From: Erythroxylum novogranatense
Taxonomy: Eukaryota > Streptophyta > Magnoliopsida > Malpighiales > Erythroxylaceae
Assembly (NCBI GenBank): GCA_029891385.1
Contig: CM057229.1
Location: 3,721,001 to 3,785,000, forward strand
DNA: 64,000 nt
Direction: 5' to 3'
Shown piece after piece: positions 63,634 to 64,000 of the stretch. A program made the translations under genes and the position numbers. Below the pieces are notes generated by a model that was given only the letters and a program-made list of their open reading frames with translations, did no database searches and had not been told where the DNA came from. Each line of letters starts with the position of its first letter. The stretch's first letter is position 1.

Positions 63634-64000
63634 ATGGACGTCACGAAAACCGAGAAGCCTCACATTGCAGTCTTAGCAAGTCCAGGCTTGGGACACGTCA
63701 TCCCTCTGTTTGAGCTCGCAAAGCGCCTAGTGATCGACCATGACTGCCGTGTCAGCTTCCTTGCTATCACCACTAATGAAGCTTCTGCAGCTCAGGACCA
63801 GATTCTTCGGTCGCCGACCATTCCTTATGACCTCGACGTCGTCAACCTTCCCTTTGTGGACGTTTTCGCGGTTGCCGCTCCCGATATCACGGTCGTTGCT
63901 CGGCTCTGCGTCATAGTTGAAGAGAGTCTCAAGTCACTTAAATCAGTGCTTATTGAGTTGGGCAAGCCAACAGCTGTTGTCATTGATTTGTTCTGTACGC
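63634..64000 (+). CDS. UDP-glycosyltransferase, UGT72-like (5' part, runs off the window)
   Basis: A family-1 glycosyltransferase that transfers sugar from UDP-sugar to small acceptors. UGT72 members act mainly on phenylpropanoids and phenolics. The start is the ATG at 63634 (MDVTKTEKPHIAVLASPGLG), giving 122 codons before the window ends. SPGLGHVIPLFELAKRL (residues 16-32) carries the putative catalytic His21. CRVSFLAITTNEASAAQDQIL and the PTAVVIDLF block near residues 114-122, where the UGT charge-relay Asp is expected, fit the acceptor-binding N-terminal domain. The diagnostic C-terminal PSPG box is beyond the edge, so the subfamily is a judgement from N-terminal wording. The frame is clean. 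Confidence 0.88.
   Translation, partial: MDVTKTEKPHIAVLASPGLGHVIPLFELAKRLVIDHDCRVSFLAITTNEASAAQDQILRSPTIPYDLDVVNLPFVDVFAVAAPDITVVARLCVIVEESLKSLKSVLIELGKPTAVVIDLFCT

Overview
The window is nuclear DNA of a flowering plant, most likely a eudicot. Genes are split by short GT-AG introns, and the spacers are AT-rich. The gene families present (NAC, BES1/BZR1, METTL4, TagA glycosylase, UGT72-like, CYP716-like) are plant families. More than half of the window is transposon-derived. I cannot name the species.

Region 1 (1-18 kb) is the gene-rich part. It holds an atypical NAC transcription factor (2264-4211, minus), a METTL4-type adenine methyltransferase (10022-12750, plus), a BES1/BZR1 brassinosteroid transcription factor (13884-15221, plus) and a TagA-type 3-methyladenine DNA glycosylase (16008-17493, minus). 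All four rebuild into full-length reading frames with consistent splice phases. The order METTL4 - BES1/BZR1 - TagA joins two neighbour pairs that, as I recall, lie at two separate duplicated places on Arabidopsis chromosome 1. A 1.35-kb non-autonomous hAT element sits between NAC and METTL4.

Region 2 (18-45 kb) is a nest of transposons. From left to right it holds a dead PIF/Harbinger element (transposase plus Myb/SANT-like gene, about 19.9-22.3 kb) and the 3' LTR of an Athila-like Ty3/gypsy element, split by a complete 6,230-bp hAT element. That hAT copy has an 8-bp target duplication, CA..TG ends, a BED-zinc-finger transposase relic and a 2.3-kb pentanucleotide array. The gypsy pol relic and a broken second LTR follow; the second LTR preserves the hAT empty site. 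Next come an unrelated LTR fragment and a Sirevirus-like Ty1/copia element on the minus strand (env-like ORF, RT, integrase, gag, tRNA-Met primer site, 5' LTR).

Region 3 (45-52 kb) holds a CYP716-type P450 pseudogene and one end of a CACTA (En/Spm) element with transposase remnants.

Region 4 (52032-61322) is one complete Tat/Retand-like Ty3/gypsy insertion of 9,291 bp. It is bounded by TG..CA LTRs of 349 and 337 bp and an ATTAG target duplication. It has lost much of gag, keeps RT, two RNase H domains and integrase on the minus strand, and carries a plus-strand coiled-coil ORF region. It also has a tandem array of about 17 units of roughly 57-65 bp.

Region 5 (61.3-64 kb) is AT-rich spacer with a small foldback element. 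The 5' end of a UGT72-like glycosyltransferase gene runs off the right edge.

No feature looks like a wholly new system. The most unusual structures are the Tat-like element with its antisense ORF and tandem array, and the higher-order pentanucleotide array inside the hAT element.
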